From the NCBI RefSeq assembly GCF_016862915.1, contig NZ_BONW01000044.1:248001-312000 (forward strand): 64,000 bases of DNA, in the 5' to 3' direction. The notes under the pieces were generated by a model. That model had not been told where the DNA came from, did not search any database, and saw only the letters and a program-made list of their open reading frames with translations. Made by a program: the position numbers and the translations under genes. Origin of the DNA: Plantactinospora endophytica. GTDB taxonomy: Bacteria; Actinomycetota; Actinomycetes; Mycobacteriales; Micromonosporaceae. Within the stretch, counting starts at the first letter, position 1. The number at the start of each line of letters is the position of its first letter. This document shows, one piece after another, positions 52,131-61,645 of this stretch.

Positions 52131-53438
52131 TCAGCCCGAGCGGGCGGCCCGGTGCAGGTAGGCGGGCACGTCGACGGCATGGAAGACCCGCTCGCTCGGC
52201 TCGATCCGGGCCAGGAAGTGGGCGTACACGGCGGCCATCCGGAGCGCGGCCACCGGGCGGAGCAGCTCGACCGCACGGGCGGGATCGCTGCCCGGCACGC
52301 TCGACCGCCAGCGCCGAACCCATTCCGCCAACAGGAACCGGGTCGGCTCCGGGTCGAGCCCTTCGGTCAGCCGCAGGATGTCGAACGCGGGATGCCCGAC
52401 GAACCCGTCCCCCCAGTCGATGATCACGCGCTGGTCGCCCGCGATCCGGACGTTGCCGGGATGCAGGTCGCCGTGGACGAGTACGTCCGGCAGGCCGCAG
52501 CCGGCCACCTCGGCCATCCGCCGGGGAAGCCCGGCCAGCAGCGTCCGCACCGGGCCGAGGTCCGCGCGGTGCGGGCCGAGCCGATCCCGTACGGTCCGCA
52601 CCAGCGCCGCCGCCCGTTGGTCCGGTACGCCCCCGGCGACCAGCTTGTCGACCCGGTCCACCGAGGCGAGCTGGATCCGGTGCATGTCGGCGGCGATCGC
52701 GTTCCGGCCGGCCGGATCGAGGCCGTAGCCGTCCTGCCCCGGCACGTGTTCCAGCAGCATCCGGCCGCACCCGTCGGCGGCCAGCAGCACCGGGACCAGG
52801 TCGGGTACTGCCGCGCCGAGCCAGCGCAGCAGCACCGCCTCGTGGCCGAAGAACTCCGGCACCTGCTTGAGCCACACCGATGCGCCGCCGCCAACCCGAC
52901 CGTCCGGGCCAGGTCCACCACCAGAGACAGAGCCGGCACCAGAGGCAGAGCCACCGCCAGGAACAGAGCCGGCACCAGGAGCAGAACCGGCACCAGGGTC
53001 GGGGCCGTCCAGTCGCCAGATCGCGGACAGGTTCCAGGCCCGCTGGGCCACCGCGACGTGTGGACCGTGTCCCGCCCGGTGCAGTTCGGCGGCGGCCCAG
53101 CGCAGGCTCGCGGCCGGTCCACCGGGCACGGCCCAGGGCGCCCGCAGCGGCTCGGGCCGGAGGTCGACGTCGAACGGCGCCAGCGGTGTCCCGTCCGGCA
53201 CGACGGCACCGTCGTCGAGCTGCGCCAGGTAGCCGACCGTACCGCCGGGCGGCTCGGGCCGGTCGGCGTGCAGCAGCCGCAGTACGGCGACGTCGAGCCC
53301 GTACCGCTGCCGGGCGCCGGCCACCACGTCGGAGACCTCCTGCCACCAGGGCGCCGGGACGTCGTAGCGCGGTAGCACGCCGAGCGGTCGGCCGGCGCCG
53401 TCGAGCAGGTGCAGCAGCACGGTCCGGGTCACGACCAC
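52131..53438 (-). CDS. Aminoglycoside phosphotransferase-like kinase, C-terminal domain
   Basis: 435 residues. The C-terminal APH/choline-kinase-like domain (about 190-425) has LVHGDLHPGNVRI with the catalytic Asp, and VIIDWGDGFVG with the Mg-binding Asp. The N-terminal 130 residues are NUDIX-like (VLLHLLDGAGRPLGVL, then LRLLHADR), of unclear role. Between them a Gly/Ser-rich linker is coded by the 18-bp repeats at 52928-52999. Substrate unknown; no antibiotic context. GTG start at 53438 lies inside the 26-bp repeat at 53418-53548, so it is weakly supported; another GTG at 53432 fits as well. Confidence 0.85.
   Translation of the reverse strand: MVVTRTVLLHLLDGAGRPLGVLPRYDVPAPWWQEVSDVVAGARQRYGLDVAVLRLLHADRPEPPGGTVGYLAQLDDGAVVPDGTPLAPFDVDLRPEPLRAPWAVPGGPAASLRWAAAELHRAGHGPHVAVAQRAWNLSAIWRLDGPDPGAGSAPGAGSVPGGGSASGAGSVSGGGPGPDGRVGGGASVWLKQVPEFFGHEAVLLRWLGAAVPDLVPVLLAADGCGRMLLEHVPGQDGYGLDPAGRNAIAADMHRIQLASVDRVDKLVAGGVPDQRAAALVRTVRDRLGPHRADLGPVRTLLAGLPRRMAEVAGCGLPDVLVHGDLHPGNVRIAGDQRVIIDWGDGFVGHPAFDILRLTEGLDPEPTRFLLAEWVRRWRSSVPGSDPARAVELLRPVAALRMAAVYAHFLARIEPSERVFHAVDVPAYLHRAARSG
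52928..52999. repeat. 18-bp tandem repeat, four copies, in the APH-like gene
   Basis: Units at 52928, 52946, 52964 and 52982 of the form CAGAGCCGGCACCAGAGG with a few changes. The 18-bp period keeps the frame and codes the Gly/Ser/Ala-rich linker of the kinase. Confidence 0.85.
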
Positions 53439-53548
53439 CAGGCTACGGTCCGGGTCACGGCCGCCAGGCTCCGATCCGGGTCACCGCCACCAGGCCACGG
53501 TCCGGGTCACCGCCACCGGGCCACGGTCCGGGTCACGGCCACCAGGCT
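53418..53548. repeat. 26-bp tandem repeat, five copies, at the gene boundary
   Basis: Units share GTCCGGGTCAC, beginning at 53422, 53448, 53474, 53500 and 53526, exactly 26 bp apart. The period is not a multiple of three. It lies between the kinase start (53438) and the allantoicase stop (53533) and reaches into both genes, so it shifts frame at each added unit and can change the spacing between them. Confidence 0.95.
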
Positions 53549-54609
53549 CCGGCCGGCCGGCTCCCGCCGCCGGTCACCTGCCGGGCGTGCGCCGCCGGCA
53601 ACGACTCCGACCAGCGCCGCCGCAGCCGGTTCAGGTCGACCGGGGCGATCCGGCCGGGCAGCCGCAGCCGGGCCAGGCCGCCGTCCGGGAAGACGTCCAA
53701 CCGCACCTCGGTCGCGGTCGGCACCGCGTCGACCGGAAACCGGTGCCGGGTGTCCGGCTGCAACCGGGTACGCGGCAGGATCTCGAACCAGCTTGCCTCG
53801 TCCGCCGGGTCGGCCGTCCGGGTGTCGATTCCGCGCAGCGTCGCCGCCGCCGGTGCGTTGCCCTTGAAGTGGCTGGTGTCCAGCTCCACCTGGCGGACCT
53901 GACCGGGGGCGGCGAGCCGGACCCGTACCCAGTCGTTGCCGTCGTCGCGCCGCCGGGCGGTCTCCCAGCCCTCGCCCATGCTCCGGGCCAGGCCGGGCGA
54001 GATCAGTTGCCGGGGCGCGCCGTAGAACATGTCGCTGCACCCGACCACCAGGCCGCCGTGCTCCAGCGCCGCGAGGTCGAGCTGGCCGTCCGGAAACAGC
54101 GCCGGATCGGGTACGACGACACCGTGCACCCGCAGCCGCGCCACCCCGCCGTCCGGGTAGATCCGCAGCCGTACGTGCGTGTAGCGGTGCGGATCGTCCA
54201 CCTCGAACAGGTTACGGCTGTCCCCGCGCAACGGTGCCCGGAGCACCAGCGGAACCCAGTCGGCGTCGACCAGTTCTGCCGGACCGGGATAGCCGGCCAG
54301 CCCACACGCCTCCACGGACGCGTACGGCGGATAGTTGCCGACGAAGTACGACGTGTCCACCACCACGCCGGAGACGATGCCGGGCGCGCCGAGTCGGAGG
54401 ATCGCCCAGTCGTCCCCGGGTTCCCGGCGGCGGCGGGTCTCCCAGCCGTCGTACACCTGGCCCTTGGCGCCGAAGGTGCCGGCGGCGAAGACCGGCGGCG
54501 CGTCCGTGATCAGGTTGTCCCGGGCGGCGAAGAACTCGTCGTTGGCCGCCACCACCCCGCCGCCGAGCGACCGCGCGGCCAGGTCGGGCAGGTCCGTGAA
54601 CCCACTCAT
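53533..54609 (-). CDS. alc: Allantoicase
   Basis: 358 residues, two homologous allantoicase domains: [28 protein letters not shown], then [21 protein letters not shown] and [12 protein letters not shown]; repeated as [19 protein letters not shown] and [13 protein letters not shown]. Cuts allantoate to ureidoglycolate and urea. The last residues (PAGAWWP) come from the 26-bp repeat region. ATG overlaps the allantoinase stop (ATGA, 54606-54609). Confidence 0.95.
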   Translation of the reverse strand: MSGFTDLPDLAARSLGGGVVAANDEFFAARDNLITDAPPVFAAGTFGAKGQVYDGWETRRRREPGDDWAILRLGAPGIVSGVVVDTSYFVGNYPPYASVEACGLAGYPGPAELVDADWVPLVLRAPLRGDSRNLFEVDDPHRYTHVRLRIYPDGGVARLRVHGVVVPDPALFPDGQLDLAALEHGGLVVGCSDMFYGAPRQLISPGLARSMGEGWETARRRDDGNDWVRVRLAAPGQVRQVELDTSHFKGNAPAAATLRGIDTRTADPADEASWFEILPRTRLQPDTRHRFPVDAVPTATEVRLDVFPDGGLARLRLPGRIAPVDLNRLRRRWSESLPAAHARQVTGGGSRPAGAWWP

Positions 54610-55955
54610 GCCCGCTCCTCCCCGACCACCGCCGCCGCCCCGGGCCGCCCGCCGCCCCGGACCAGCAGTCGGCCCCGGGGCGGGTCTGCCGGACCGACCG
54701 GCTCGCCGCGCAGCCAGGTGCCCCGGACCACGCCGGTCAGCCGGCGGCCGGCGTACGGGGTGACCGGGTGCCGGTGCAGCAGCCGAGCCGGTTCGACGGT
54801 GAACTCCGCCTCGGGGTCGAAGGCCACCAGGTCGGCGTCGGCACCGATCCGGATGCCGCCCTTGTCGGGCAACCCGGCGATCTCGGCCGGCCGCCGCGAC
54901 ATCCAGCGCACCAGGTCACCGAGTCCGTGGCCCCGTCGCCGGGCCTGGGTCCAGACCGCCGGCAGGCCGAGCTGCACCGAGGCGATCCCGCCCCAGGCCG
55001 CGCCGAAGTCGCCGCTGTCCCGCCGCTTCAGCGCGGGCGGGCACGGGGAGTGGTCGGAGACCACGCAGTCGACCAGCCCGTCCGCCAGCGCGGCCCAGAG
55101 CGCCGCCCGGTTCGCCGCGTCCCGGATCGGCGGGCAGCACTTGAACTCGGTCGCCCCGTCCGGGATCTCGGCGGCGTCCAGGGTCAGGTAGTGCGGGCAG
55201 GTCTCCACGGTCACCGGTACCCCGTCCCGGCGGGCGGCGGCGATCGCCGGCAGCGCGTCGGCGGCGGACAGGTGCAGGACGTGCACCCGCCGGCCGGTAC
55301 GCCGGGCCGCGTCCAGCACCACCTCCACCGCGCGCCGTTCCGCGTCCGGCGGCCGGGAGGTGAGGAAGTCGGCGTACCGGGCGGAGGCGGGGGCGGTGCC
55401 GATCCGGTCCGGGTCCTCGGCGTGTACCAGGAACAGCGCGTCGACGGCGGCCAGTGCCCGGTGCAGCCCGGCCGGGTCCAGCGGCGGGAACTCCGGCACC
55501 CCCGAGTCGACCAGGAACGCCTTGAACCCGAAGACCCCGGCGGCGTGCAGCGCCGGCAGCTCGACCAGGTGCTCCGGCACGGCACCGCCCCAGAAACCGA
55601 CGTCGACGTGGCACCGGCCGTCCGCCGCCTCCCGTTTGCGGTGCAGCGCCGGCACGGTGACGGTCGGCGGTACCGAGTTCAGCGGCATGTCGACGATGGT
55701 GGTGACCCCGCCGGCCAGCGCCGCCCGGGTGGCCGAGGCGAAGCCCTCCCACTCGGTCCGCCCCGGCTCGTTGACGTGCACGTGCGTGTCCACCAGCCCC
55801 GGCAGCAGGGCCAGCTCGCCGAGATCGGTGCCGGGCACCTCGTCGTACCCCGCCAGCTCGACGATCCGGCCGTCCCGTACGCAGACCGAGGCCGGTCGCT
55901 CGCCGTCCGGCAACACCGCCCGTCGGGACCGCAGCACCAGGTCGTACCCGCTCAT
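54606..55955 (-). CDS. allB: Allantoinase
   Basis: 449 residues, amidohydrolase fold. Zinc-site elements: [16 protein letters not shown], the lysine-carboxylation region [22 protein letters not shown] and the terminal metal Asp in VSDHSPCPP. The C-terminal part holds [20 protein letters not shown]. Converts allantoin to allantoate. ATG follows GGGGAGGAGACGG. Overlaps the allantoicase gene by four bases. Confidence 0.95.
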   Translation of the reverse strand: MSGYDLVLRSRRAVLPDGERPASVCVRDGRIVELAGYDEVPGTDLGELALLPGLVDTHVHVNEPGRTEWEGFASATRAALAGGVTTIVDMPLNSVPPTVTVPALHRKREAADGRCHVDVGFWGGAVPEHLVELPALHAAGVFGFKAFLVDSGVPEFPPLDPAGLHRALAAVDALFLVHAEDPDRIGTAPASARYADFLTSRPPDAERRAVEVVLDAARRTGRRVHVLHLSAADALPAIAAARRDGVPVTVETCPHYLTLDAAEIPDGATEFKCCPPIRDAANRAALWAALADGLVDCVVSDHSPCPPALKRRDSGDFGAAWGGIASVQLGLPAVWTQARRRGHGLGDLVRWMSRRPAEIAGLPDKGGIRIGADADLVAFDPEAEFTVEPARLLHRHPVTPYAGRRLTGVVRGTWLRGEPVGPADPPRGRLLVRGGGRPGAAAVVGEERA

Positions 55956-55986
55956 CCGTCTCCTCCCCCGCAGTTCCGCCGGCCGG

Positions 55987-57186
55987 TCACACCTCCGCCA
56001 GGGCGGCCCGGTCGTAACCGGTCTCGGCCTCGGTCAGCGCACCGCAGTCCAGCCCGCGCAGCAGGAACCCGGCGAGCGCCCGCGCGGTCGCCGGCTCGTC
56101 CAGGATGCCGGTCGACCGCCGCTCCAGGTACGCCCGCAGCCGCGCCACCGCCGCCGCACACCCGTCCCGGAAGAACGCGTAGCTGGCGGCGAACCGGGTC
56201 GGCAACTGCGCCGGATGCAGGTCCCAGCCCTGGTAGTAGCCGCGTTCCAGGCCGCGCCGGACCAGCGCGGCATGTTCCGCCCAGCCGGCCTGCACCGCTG
56301 CCGTCTCGCCCACCGGCAGCAGGTTGGTCGAGCCGTCGGAGAGCCGTACCCCGGTCTCGGCGGCGGCCACCTGCATCACCGCCTTGGCGAAGTCGGCGAC
56401 CGGATGCGCCAGGCTCTGTTGCGCCGCCGCGATCCCGCAGGCGGCGCTGAAGTCGTAGGTGCCGTAGTGCAGCCCGGTGCAGCGACCGTCGGCCGCCTCG
56501 ATCAGCAGTCCCGGCGTGGCCAGCCCGTCCGGCCCGAGGATCGCCGCCGGGGTCTCGACCTGCACCTCGAAGCGCAGCCACCCGGCCGGCAGCCCGTACG
56601 CCGCCTCCAGCCGCCCGCAGAGCAGCACCATCGCCTCGACCTGCGCCGGCACGCTCACCTTCGGCAGGGTCACCACGAACCGCCCGGCCGCCGGCAACTT
56701 CCCGGCACCGAGCAACGCCTCCAGGAAGAGATCCAGGGTACGCACCGCCCGCCGCCGCGCCGCCCCGGTCAGGCTCTTGGCCCGCACCCCCACGAACGGC
56801 ACGTCCAGCCCACCGCCGTCCAGCCCAGCGCCGACCAGTCGCCCCGCCGCCACCGCCGCCGCATCCTCGACCTCGTCGTCAACCACCCCGTACCCGTCCT
56901 CGAAGTCGATCCGCAGGTCCTCGATCGGCTCCCGGCGCAGCTTGTCGACCACCCGCCCGTGCAACTCCGCCGGATACGGCAACGGTGGATGGTCCCGCAA
57001 CGCGGCCAGTGCCGCCGTACCCCACTCGGCCACCAGCCCCGGGTGGCAGCGGTCGGCCGGCACGTAGACGGTGTGCACCGGCTGCCGCCCCGGCACCTGC
57101 CCCGGATACCGCCGCAGCAGCTCGGCGTCGACCGGTGCCAGCCGCCGGTCCAGCTCGGCGAGCACGTCCGCCGGCAGCCGCCCCAT
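55987..57186 (-). CDS. DUF6986 protein, HpcH/HpaI aldolase-like
   Basis: 399 residues with the barrel of the HpcH/HpaI aldolase/citrate lyase superfamily: [20 protein letters not shown] (metal acids), [30 protein letters not shown] with the metal Glu, and [17 protein letters not shown]. In purine catabolic operons of actinomycetes this family sits near allantoinase; a role in handling glyoxylate or ureidoglycolate is possible, since malate synthase-like chemistry uses the same fold, but not shown. ATG overlaps the xanthine dehydrogenase stop by one base (TGATG). Confidence 0.88.
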   Translation of the reverse strand: MGRLPADVLAELDRRLAPVDAELLRRYPGQVPGRQPVHTVYVPADRCHPGLVAEWGTAALAALRDHPPLPYPAELHGRVVDKLRREPIEDLRIDFEDGYGVVDDEVEDAAAVAAGRLVGAGLDGGGLDVPFVGVRAKSLTGAARRRAVRTLDLFLEALLGAGKLPAAGRFVVTLPKVSVPAQVEAMVLLCGRLEAAYGLPAGWLRFEVQVETPAAILGPDGLATPGLLIEAADGRCTGLHYGTYDFSAACGIAAAQQSLAHPVADFAKAVMQVAAAETGVRLSDGSTNLLPVGETAAVQAGWAEHAALVRRGLERGYYQGWDLHPAQLPTRFAASYAFFRDGCAAAVARLRAYLERRSTGILDEPATARALAGFLLRGLDCGALTEAETGYDRAALAEV

Positions 57187-59639
57187 CAGCCGGTCCCGGT
57201 CAGGTGCTCGGGCCGGACCGGTACCCGGGCCAGCGGCACCCCGGTCGCCGCCCGGATCGCCGCGACGATCGCCGGAGTCGCCGAGATGGTCGGCGGCTCC
57301 CCCACCCCGCGCAGCCCGTACGGGGCGTCCGGGTCGGCCAGTTCCAGCACGTCGACCGCCATCGGCGGCACGTCCAGGACGGTCGGGATCAGATAGTCGG
57401 TGAAGGACGGATTCCGGATCACCCCGTCCACCACCTGCAACTCCTCCATCAGCGCCAGCCCGAGCCCCTGGGCGGTACCGCCCTGGATCTGCCCGACCAC
57501 CGCCTGCGGGTTGATCGCCCGGCCCACGTCCTGCGCGGTGGCGATCTCCACCACCCGGACCAGCCCCAACTCGGGGTCCACGTCCACGGTGGCCCGGTGC
57601 GCGGCGAAGGCGTACTGCACGTGCGCGTCGCCCTGCCCGGTCACCGGGTCGAGCGACCGGGTCGGCCGGTGCCGCCAGCGGACGGTCTCCTCGACCGGGC
57701 CGGCGGCGAGCAGGTCGACAAGCGTGCCGAGCACGCGGCCGGCGGCGTCCCGTAACGCGCCACCGGCAAGCTCGGGCCCGCCCTCGTCGACCCGCCCGCC
57801 ACCGTCGTCAGTGGCGCCGGCCCGACCACCGGCCAGTCGCGTGATCAGCGCCGCCCGGACCGCCCGGCAGGCCGCCCGCACCGCACCCCCGGTCATGTAC
57901 GTCTGCCGCGACGCCGACGACGACCCGGCACTGCCCACGGCCGTGTCGGCGGTCGCCACCACCACCCGTTCGACGCCCAGCTCGGTCCGGGCGATCTGCG
58001 CCTGCACCGTCACCAGCCCCTGGCCCACCTCGGCGGCGGCGGTGTGCACCAACGCGGTCGGCTCACCACCGATCAGCTCCAGCCGGACCCGCGCGGTGGC
58101 GTAGTCGTCGAACCCCTCCGAAAAGCAGACGTTCTTGATCCCGACCGCGTACCCGACGCCTCGGACCACCTGCTCCGGCGCGGTGGTGTTCGCCATCCCG
58201 CCCGGCAACTGCCACAACTCGGCGCCGACCGGTGGCGGCGCCGGTCGGTCCCGTACCAGCTCCAACAACCGGGCCACCGGTGCCGGCCCCCGCACCACCT
58301 GCCCGGTCGGCATCGTCCCGCCCTCGGCCAGCGCGTTGCGTACCCGCAGCTCCACCGGATCCAGCCCGACCGCCTCGGCCAGCCTGTCCATCTGCGACTC
58401 GTACCCGAAGCACGCCTGCACCGCCCCGAACCCGCGCATCGCCCCGCACGGCGGGTTGTTGGTGTGCACCCCGTACGCGTCCACCGTCACGTTCGGCACC
58501 CGGTACGGCCCCACCCCGAGGCTTGCCGCGTTCGCCACCACCGCCGGAGTCGTCGACGTGTACGCCCCACCGTCCAACAGGATCCGGGCCCGTACGTAGA
58601 CCAGTTCGCCGTCCCGGGTCGCGCCGTGCTCGTACCGCAGCACCGCCGGATGCCGGTGCACGTGCCCGACGAACGACTCCTCCCGGCCGTACACCATCTT
58701 CACCGGGCGGCCGGTACGCAGCGCCAGCAGGCAGGCGTGCACCTGCATCGACAGGTCCTCCCGGGCCCCGAACGCCCCGCCCACCCCGGCCAGGCTCAGC
58801 CGCACCAACTCGGCCGGCAACCCGAGCGCGGCGGCAACCTGCCGCTGGTCGGCGTGCAGCCACTGGGTGGCCACGTACAACTCGACCCCGCCGTCCTCGG
58901 CCGGCACCGCCAGCCCGGACTCCGGCCCCAGGAACGCCTGGTCCTGCATGCCGACCCGGTACTCCCCGACGACCACCACCTCGGCAGCCGCCGCCGGATC
59001 ACCCTTCCGGATCGGTACGTGCCGGACCAGCCGGCCAGCCGCCAGCGCCACCTCCGGATCGGTCACCGGCTCCCGCACCGCGTAGTCGACGACGATCCGC
59101 GCCGCCGCCCGCCGCGCCGTCTCCGGATGGTCGGCGGCCACCACCGCCACCGGCTCCCCCCGGTAACAGACCTCGTCCACCGCCAGCACCGGCTGATCGG
59201 CGACCTCCAACCCGTAGTACCGATCCCCCGGCACGTCCGCACTCGTCAGCACCGCGTACACCCCCGGCACCGCCAGCGCCGCCGTCACGTCGACCGACCG
59301 GATCGTCGCCGACGGATGCGGGCTGCGCAGCGTCGCGCCCCACAGCATGTCGTCGGCCCACAGATCCGACGAGAACGCGAACTCCCCGCGTACCTTCAAC
59401 GCCCCGTCCGGCCGTACCGGACTCGTCCCGATCCCCTGGGAACCCGGCGCCGAGCCGTCCGCTCCGGCCTCGACCACCGGGGGTCGGGGGGCCGGGTGAC
59501 CCGCGTCGGGATCAAGCCTGACCGCCCAGAGCGGGTTACCCGGCCCCCCGACCCCACCCCCCACGCGCCACACGCCGTCCCACGGCCCGGAACTCACGAC
59601 ATCCTCCGGGCCCGGAACGCCCGGCCCCCAACCGGCCAT
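57186..59639 (-). CDS. Xanthine dehydrogenase, molybdenum-binding subunit
   Basis: 817 residues. After a 55-residue Gly/Pro/Val-rich start, the family begins GTSPVRPDGALKVRGEFAFSSDL. Molybdopterin contacts: GGAFGAREDLSM, GAMRGFGAVQACFGYE with the substrate Arg, and the catalytic Glu in LRGVGEPPTISATPAI near the end. Oxidises hypoxanthine and xanthine with the FAD and FeS subunits nearby. The N-terminal extension is unlike the family and lies over the duplicated block at 59595-59745. ATG has GGGAGGGAC upstream. The subunits are split by the deaminase gene. Confidence 0.93.
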   Translation of the reverse strand: MAGWGPGVPGPEDVVSSGPWDGVWRVGGGVGGPGNPLWAVRLDPDAGHPAPRPPVVEAGADGSAPGSQGIGTSPVRPDGALKVRGEFAFSSDLWADDMLWGATLRSPHPSATIRSVDVTAALAVPGVYAVLTSADVPGDRYYGLEVADQPVLAVDEVCYRGEPVAVVAADHPETARRAAARIVVDYAVREPVTDPEVALAAGRLVRHVPIRKGDPAAAAEVVVVGEYRVGMQDQAFLGPESGLAVPAEDGGVELYVATQWLHADQRQVAAALGLPAELVRLSLAGVGGAFGAREDLSMQVHACLLALRTGRPVKMVYGREESFVGHVHRHPAVLRYEHGATRDGELVYVRARILLDGGAYTSTTPAVVANAASLGVGPYRVPNVTVDAYGVHTNNPPCGAMRGFGAVQACFGYESQMDRLAEAVGLDPVELRVRNALAEGGTMPTGQVVRGPAPVARLLELVRDRPAPPPVGAELWQLPGGMANTTAPEQVVRGVGYAVGIKNVCFSEGFDDYATARVRLELIGGEPTALVHTAAAEVGQGLVTVQAQIARTELGVERVVVATADTAVGSAGSSSASRQTYMTGGAVRAACRAVRAALITRLAGGRAGATDDGGGRVDEGGPELAGGALRDAAGRVLGTLVDLLAAGPVEETVRWRHRPTRSLDPVTGQGDAHVQYAFAAHRATVDVDPELGLVRVVEIATAQDVGRAINPQAVVGQIQGGTAQGLGLALMEELQVVDGVIRNPSFTDYLIPTVLDVPPMAVDVLELADPDAPYGLRGVGEPPTISATPAIVAAIRAATGVPLARVPVRPEHLTGTG

Positions 59640-59745
59640 CGAGGTCCCTCCCGAACCAGAGCCGACGTCACGACATCCTCCGACAGCCCGAAACGTCCCG
59701 CCCCCAGCCGGTCATCGGCGTCCCTGCCAAACCAGAGCCGAAAGT
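59595..59745. repeat. Imperfect 75-bp duplication over the xanthine dehydrogenase start
   Basis: Copy A (59595-59668) contains the real start region of the molybdenum subunit; copy B (59669-59745) is its diverged twin. Read leftward, copy B also has a ribosome-site-like stretch and an ATG (near 59713), but its reading frame stops after about 15 codons. A third, shorter trace of the same sequence (GGCTCTGG and neighbours) reaches the deaminase end near 59850. It is a non-coding spacer. Confidence 0.8.
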
Positions 59746-59754
59746 CACGATGCC

Positions 59755-59835
59755 CACCGACCGCCCCGAGTTCACCGCGCCCACCGACCGCCCGGAGTTC
59801 ACCGCGCCCACCGACCGCCCGGAGTTCACCGTGCC
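59755..59835. repeat. 27-bp tandem repeat, three copies
   Basis: Units at 59755, 59782 and 59809, beginning CACCGACCGCCC, nearly identical. It reaches 10 bp into the 3' end of the deaminase gene, whose stop is at 59826-59828. The period is a multiple of three, but no gene reads through. Confidence 0.95.
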
Positions 59836-61178
59836 CTCCGAACCAGAGCCCGATGCGCCCGCCGAACCCCGCGCGCCAGCTCACGCGAGTCCGCCGTCCG
59901 CAGCTCTCCGTCGTCCACCACGACCTCACCCCCGACCAGCAGCAGATCCACCGGAGCCGCCGACCCGAACACCAGCGCCGCCACCGGATCGTCGATCCCG
60001 ACGTGCCCGAGCCCGTCCAGCCGCCACAGCACCACGTCCGCGAGCTTCCCGACCTCCAGCGACCCGAGCTGGTCGTCCCGGCCCAGGCAGCGCGCCCCGC
60101 CGATGGTGCCGAGCGCCAGCACCTCCCGGGCGGTCAACGCCGCCGCCCCGCCGCGCAGCCGGGCCGCGTAGAGCGCCTGGCGCAGCTCTGCGCCGAGCTG
60201 GCCGGCCTCCTGCGACGCCGGCCCGTCGACCCCGAGCCCGACCGACACCCCCCGGTCCAGCAGTTCCCGGACCCGCGCCACCCCGGCGCCGAGCCGGCCA
60301 TTCGAGCTGGGACAGTGCGCGACCGAGGTTCCCGTCCGGGCCAGCGCGTCCAGCGCGGCGTCGTCCAGGTGTACGCCGTGCGCCAGCCACACGTCCGACC
60401 CGAGCCAGCCGAGCCGTTCGGCGTACTCGACCGGGGTGCAGCCGTGGGTCTGCCGGCAGTACTCCTCCTCGTCGACGGTCTCGGCGAGATGGGTGTGCAG
60501 CCGTACGCCCCGACGCCGGGCCAACGCCGCCGCCTCGGACATCAGTTTGGCGCTGACGCTGAACGGCGAGCAGGGCGCCACCGCCACCCGCACCATCGCG
60601 TCGTCGGCCGGATCGTGGTACCGGTCGATCGCCTCCTCGGTGGCGGCCAGCGCCGCGTCGGTCTCCTCGACGATCGAGTCCGGCGGCAGCCCGCCGGCCG
60701 ACATTCCCAGATCCATCGACCCCCGACACGGATGGAAGCGCAGCCCGACCTGCCCCGCCGCCGCCACCTGTGCCGCCATCAGGTCACCGGCCCCGGCCGG
60801 GTAGACGTAGTGGTGGTCGGTGCTGGTGGTGCAACCGGACAGCGCCAGCCAGCCGAGCCCGGCGGCGGTGGTCGCCGACACCACCTCGGCGTCCAGCCCG
60901 GCCCAGACCGGATAGAGCGCCTTCAGCCAGTCGAACAGCTCCGCCTGCTGTGCCATCCCCCGGGTCGCCCACTGGTAGAGGTGGTGGTGGGTGTTGACCA
61001 GGCCGGGCGTGGCGAGGCAGCCGGTGCCGTCGATCCGGCGTACCGAGCGGTGGTAGCGGGGGGCGTGGCCGGGGCCGACGGCGACGATCCGGCCCTCGTC
61101 CAGCACCAGGTGGCCGTCGGAGTACTCGGTGCCGGCCGGGTCGACCGTGGCGACCGCGCAGTTCTCGATGATGATCAT
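59826..61178 (-). CDS. Guanine / 8-oxoguanine deaminase (amidohydrolase)
   Basis: 450 residues. Zinc amidohydrolase: PGLVNTHHHLYQWATRGM (first two His), a middle His in RLHTHLAETVDEEEY, AHGVHLDDAAL, and GVDGPASQEAG with the metal Asp. PCSPFSVSAKLM and SVAHCPSSNGRL are typical of the 8-oxoguanine/guanine deaminase group (COG0402). It would feed xanthine to the dehydrogenase. ATG overlaps the FeS subunit stop (ATGA, 61175-61178). Confidence 0.9.
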   Translation of the reverse strand: MIIIENCAVATVDPAGTEYSDGHLVLDEGRIVAVGPGHAPRYHRSVRRIDGTGCLATPGLVNTHHHLYQWATRGMAQQAELFDWLKALYPVWAGLDAEVVSATTAAGLGWLALSGCTTSTDHHYVYPAGAGDLMAAQVAAAGQVGLRFHPCRGSMDLGMSAGGLPPDSIVEETDAALAATEEAIDRYHDPADDAMVRVAVAPCSPFSVSAKLMSEAAALARRRGVRLHTHLAETVDEEEYCRQTHGCTPVEYAERLGWLGSDVWLAHGVHLDDAALDALARTGTSVAHCPSSNGRLGAGVARVRELLDRGVSVGLGVDGPASQEAGQLGAELRQALYAARLRGGAAALTAREVLALGTIGGARCLGRDDQLGSLEVGKLADVVLWRLDGLGHVGIDDPVAALVFGSAAPVDLLLVGGEVVVDDGELRTADSRELARGVRRAHRALVRRAR

Positions 61179-61645
61179 GACTCGTGCTCCCGCCCGGCGG
61201 CGAGACGTACCGCCGTGAGGATCTTCTCGTACCCGGTGCACCGGCACAGGTTTCCGGCCAACGCCTCCCGGATCTCCCCGTCGGCCGGCGACGGCGTCCG
61301 GGCCAGCAGGTCGTGTACGGCGACGACCAGTCCCGGCGTACAGAATCCGCACTGCACGGCCCCGGCCGCGACGAAGGCCCGCTGTACCGGATGCAGTTCG
61401 TCGCCGTCGCCGAGCCCCTCCACGGTGACCACGTCACGGCCCCGCGCCTGACCGGCCGGCACCAGGCAGGCGCAGACCGGCTCGCCGTCGAGGTAGACCG
61501 TGCAGGAGCCGCATTCACCCTGCTCGCAGGCGTTCTTGGCGCCCGGCAGCCCGAGCCGCTCGCGCAGTACGTGCAGCAGGCTCTCCCCGGCCCACACGTC
61601 GTCGGCCCGGCGGAACACCCCGTTGACCACACAGTCGATCCTCAT
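61175..61645 (-). CDS. Xanthine dehydrogenase, 2Fe-2S subunit
   Basis: 156 residues, two [2Fe-2S] clusters. The plant-type ferredoxin cluster uses KNACEQGECGSCTVYLDGEPVCAC; the second uses QCGFCTPG and LCRCTGY. Passes electrons from the molybdenum centre to FAD. ATG overlaps the FAD subunit stop (ATGA, 61642-61645). Confidence 0.96.
   Translation of the reverse strand: MRIDCVVNGVFRRADDVWAGESLLHVLRERLGLPGAKNACEQGECGSCTVYLDGEPVCACLVPAGQARGRDVVTVEGLGDGDELHPVQRAFVAAGAVQCGFCTPGLVVAVHDLLARTPSPADGEIREALAGNLCRCTGYEKILTAVRLAAGREHES

Noticed and set aside
52131-53438. Aminoglycoside resistance gene
   Set aside because: The APH-like fold is shared by many small-molecule kinases, the N-terminal half is unrelated to resistance enzymes and no antibiotic cluster is near.
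53418-53548. CRISPR-like array
   Set aside because: The 26-bp units are adjacent without spacers, so it is a plain tandem repeat.
59594-59929. Leftward open frame with repeated LWFG and GEL segments
   Set aside because: It is the 27-bp and 75-bp repeats translated; it overlaps the deaminase end in another frame and has no ribosome site.
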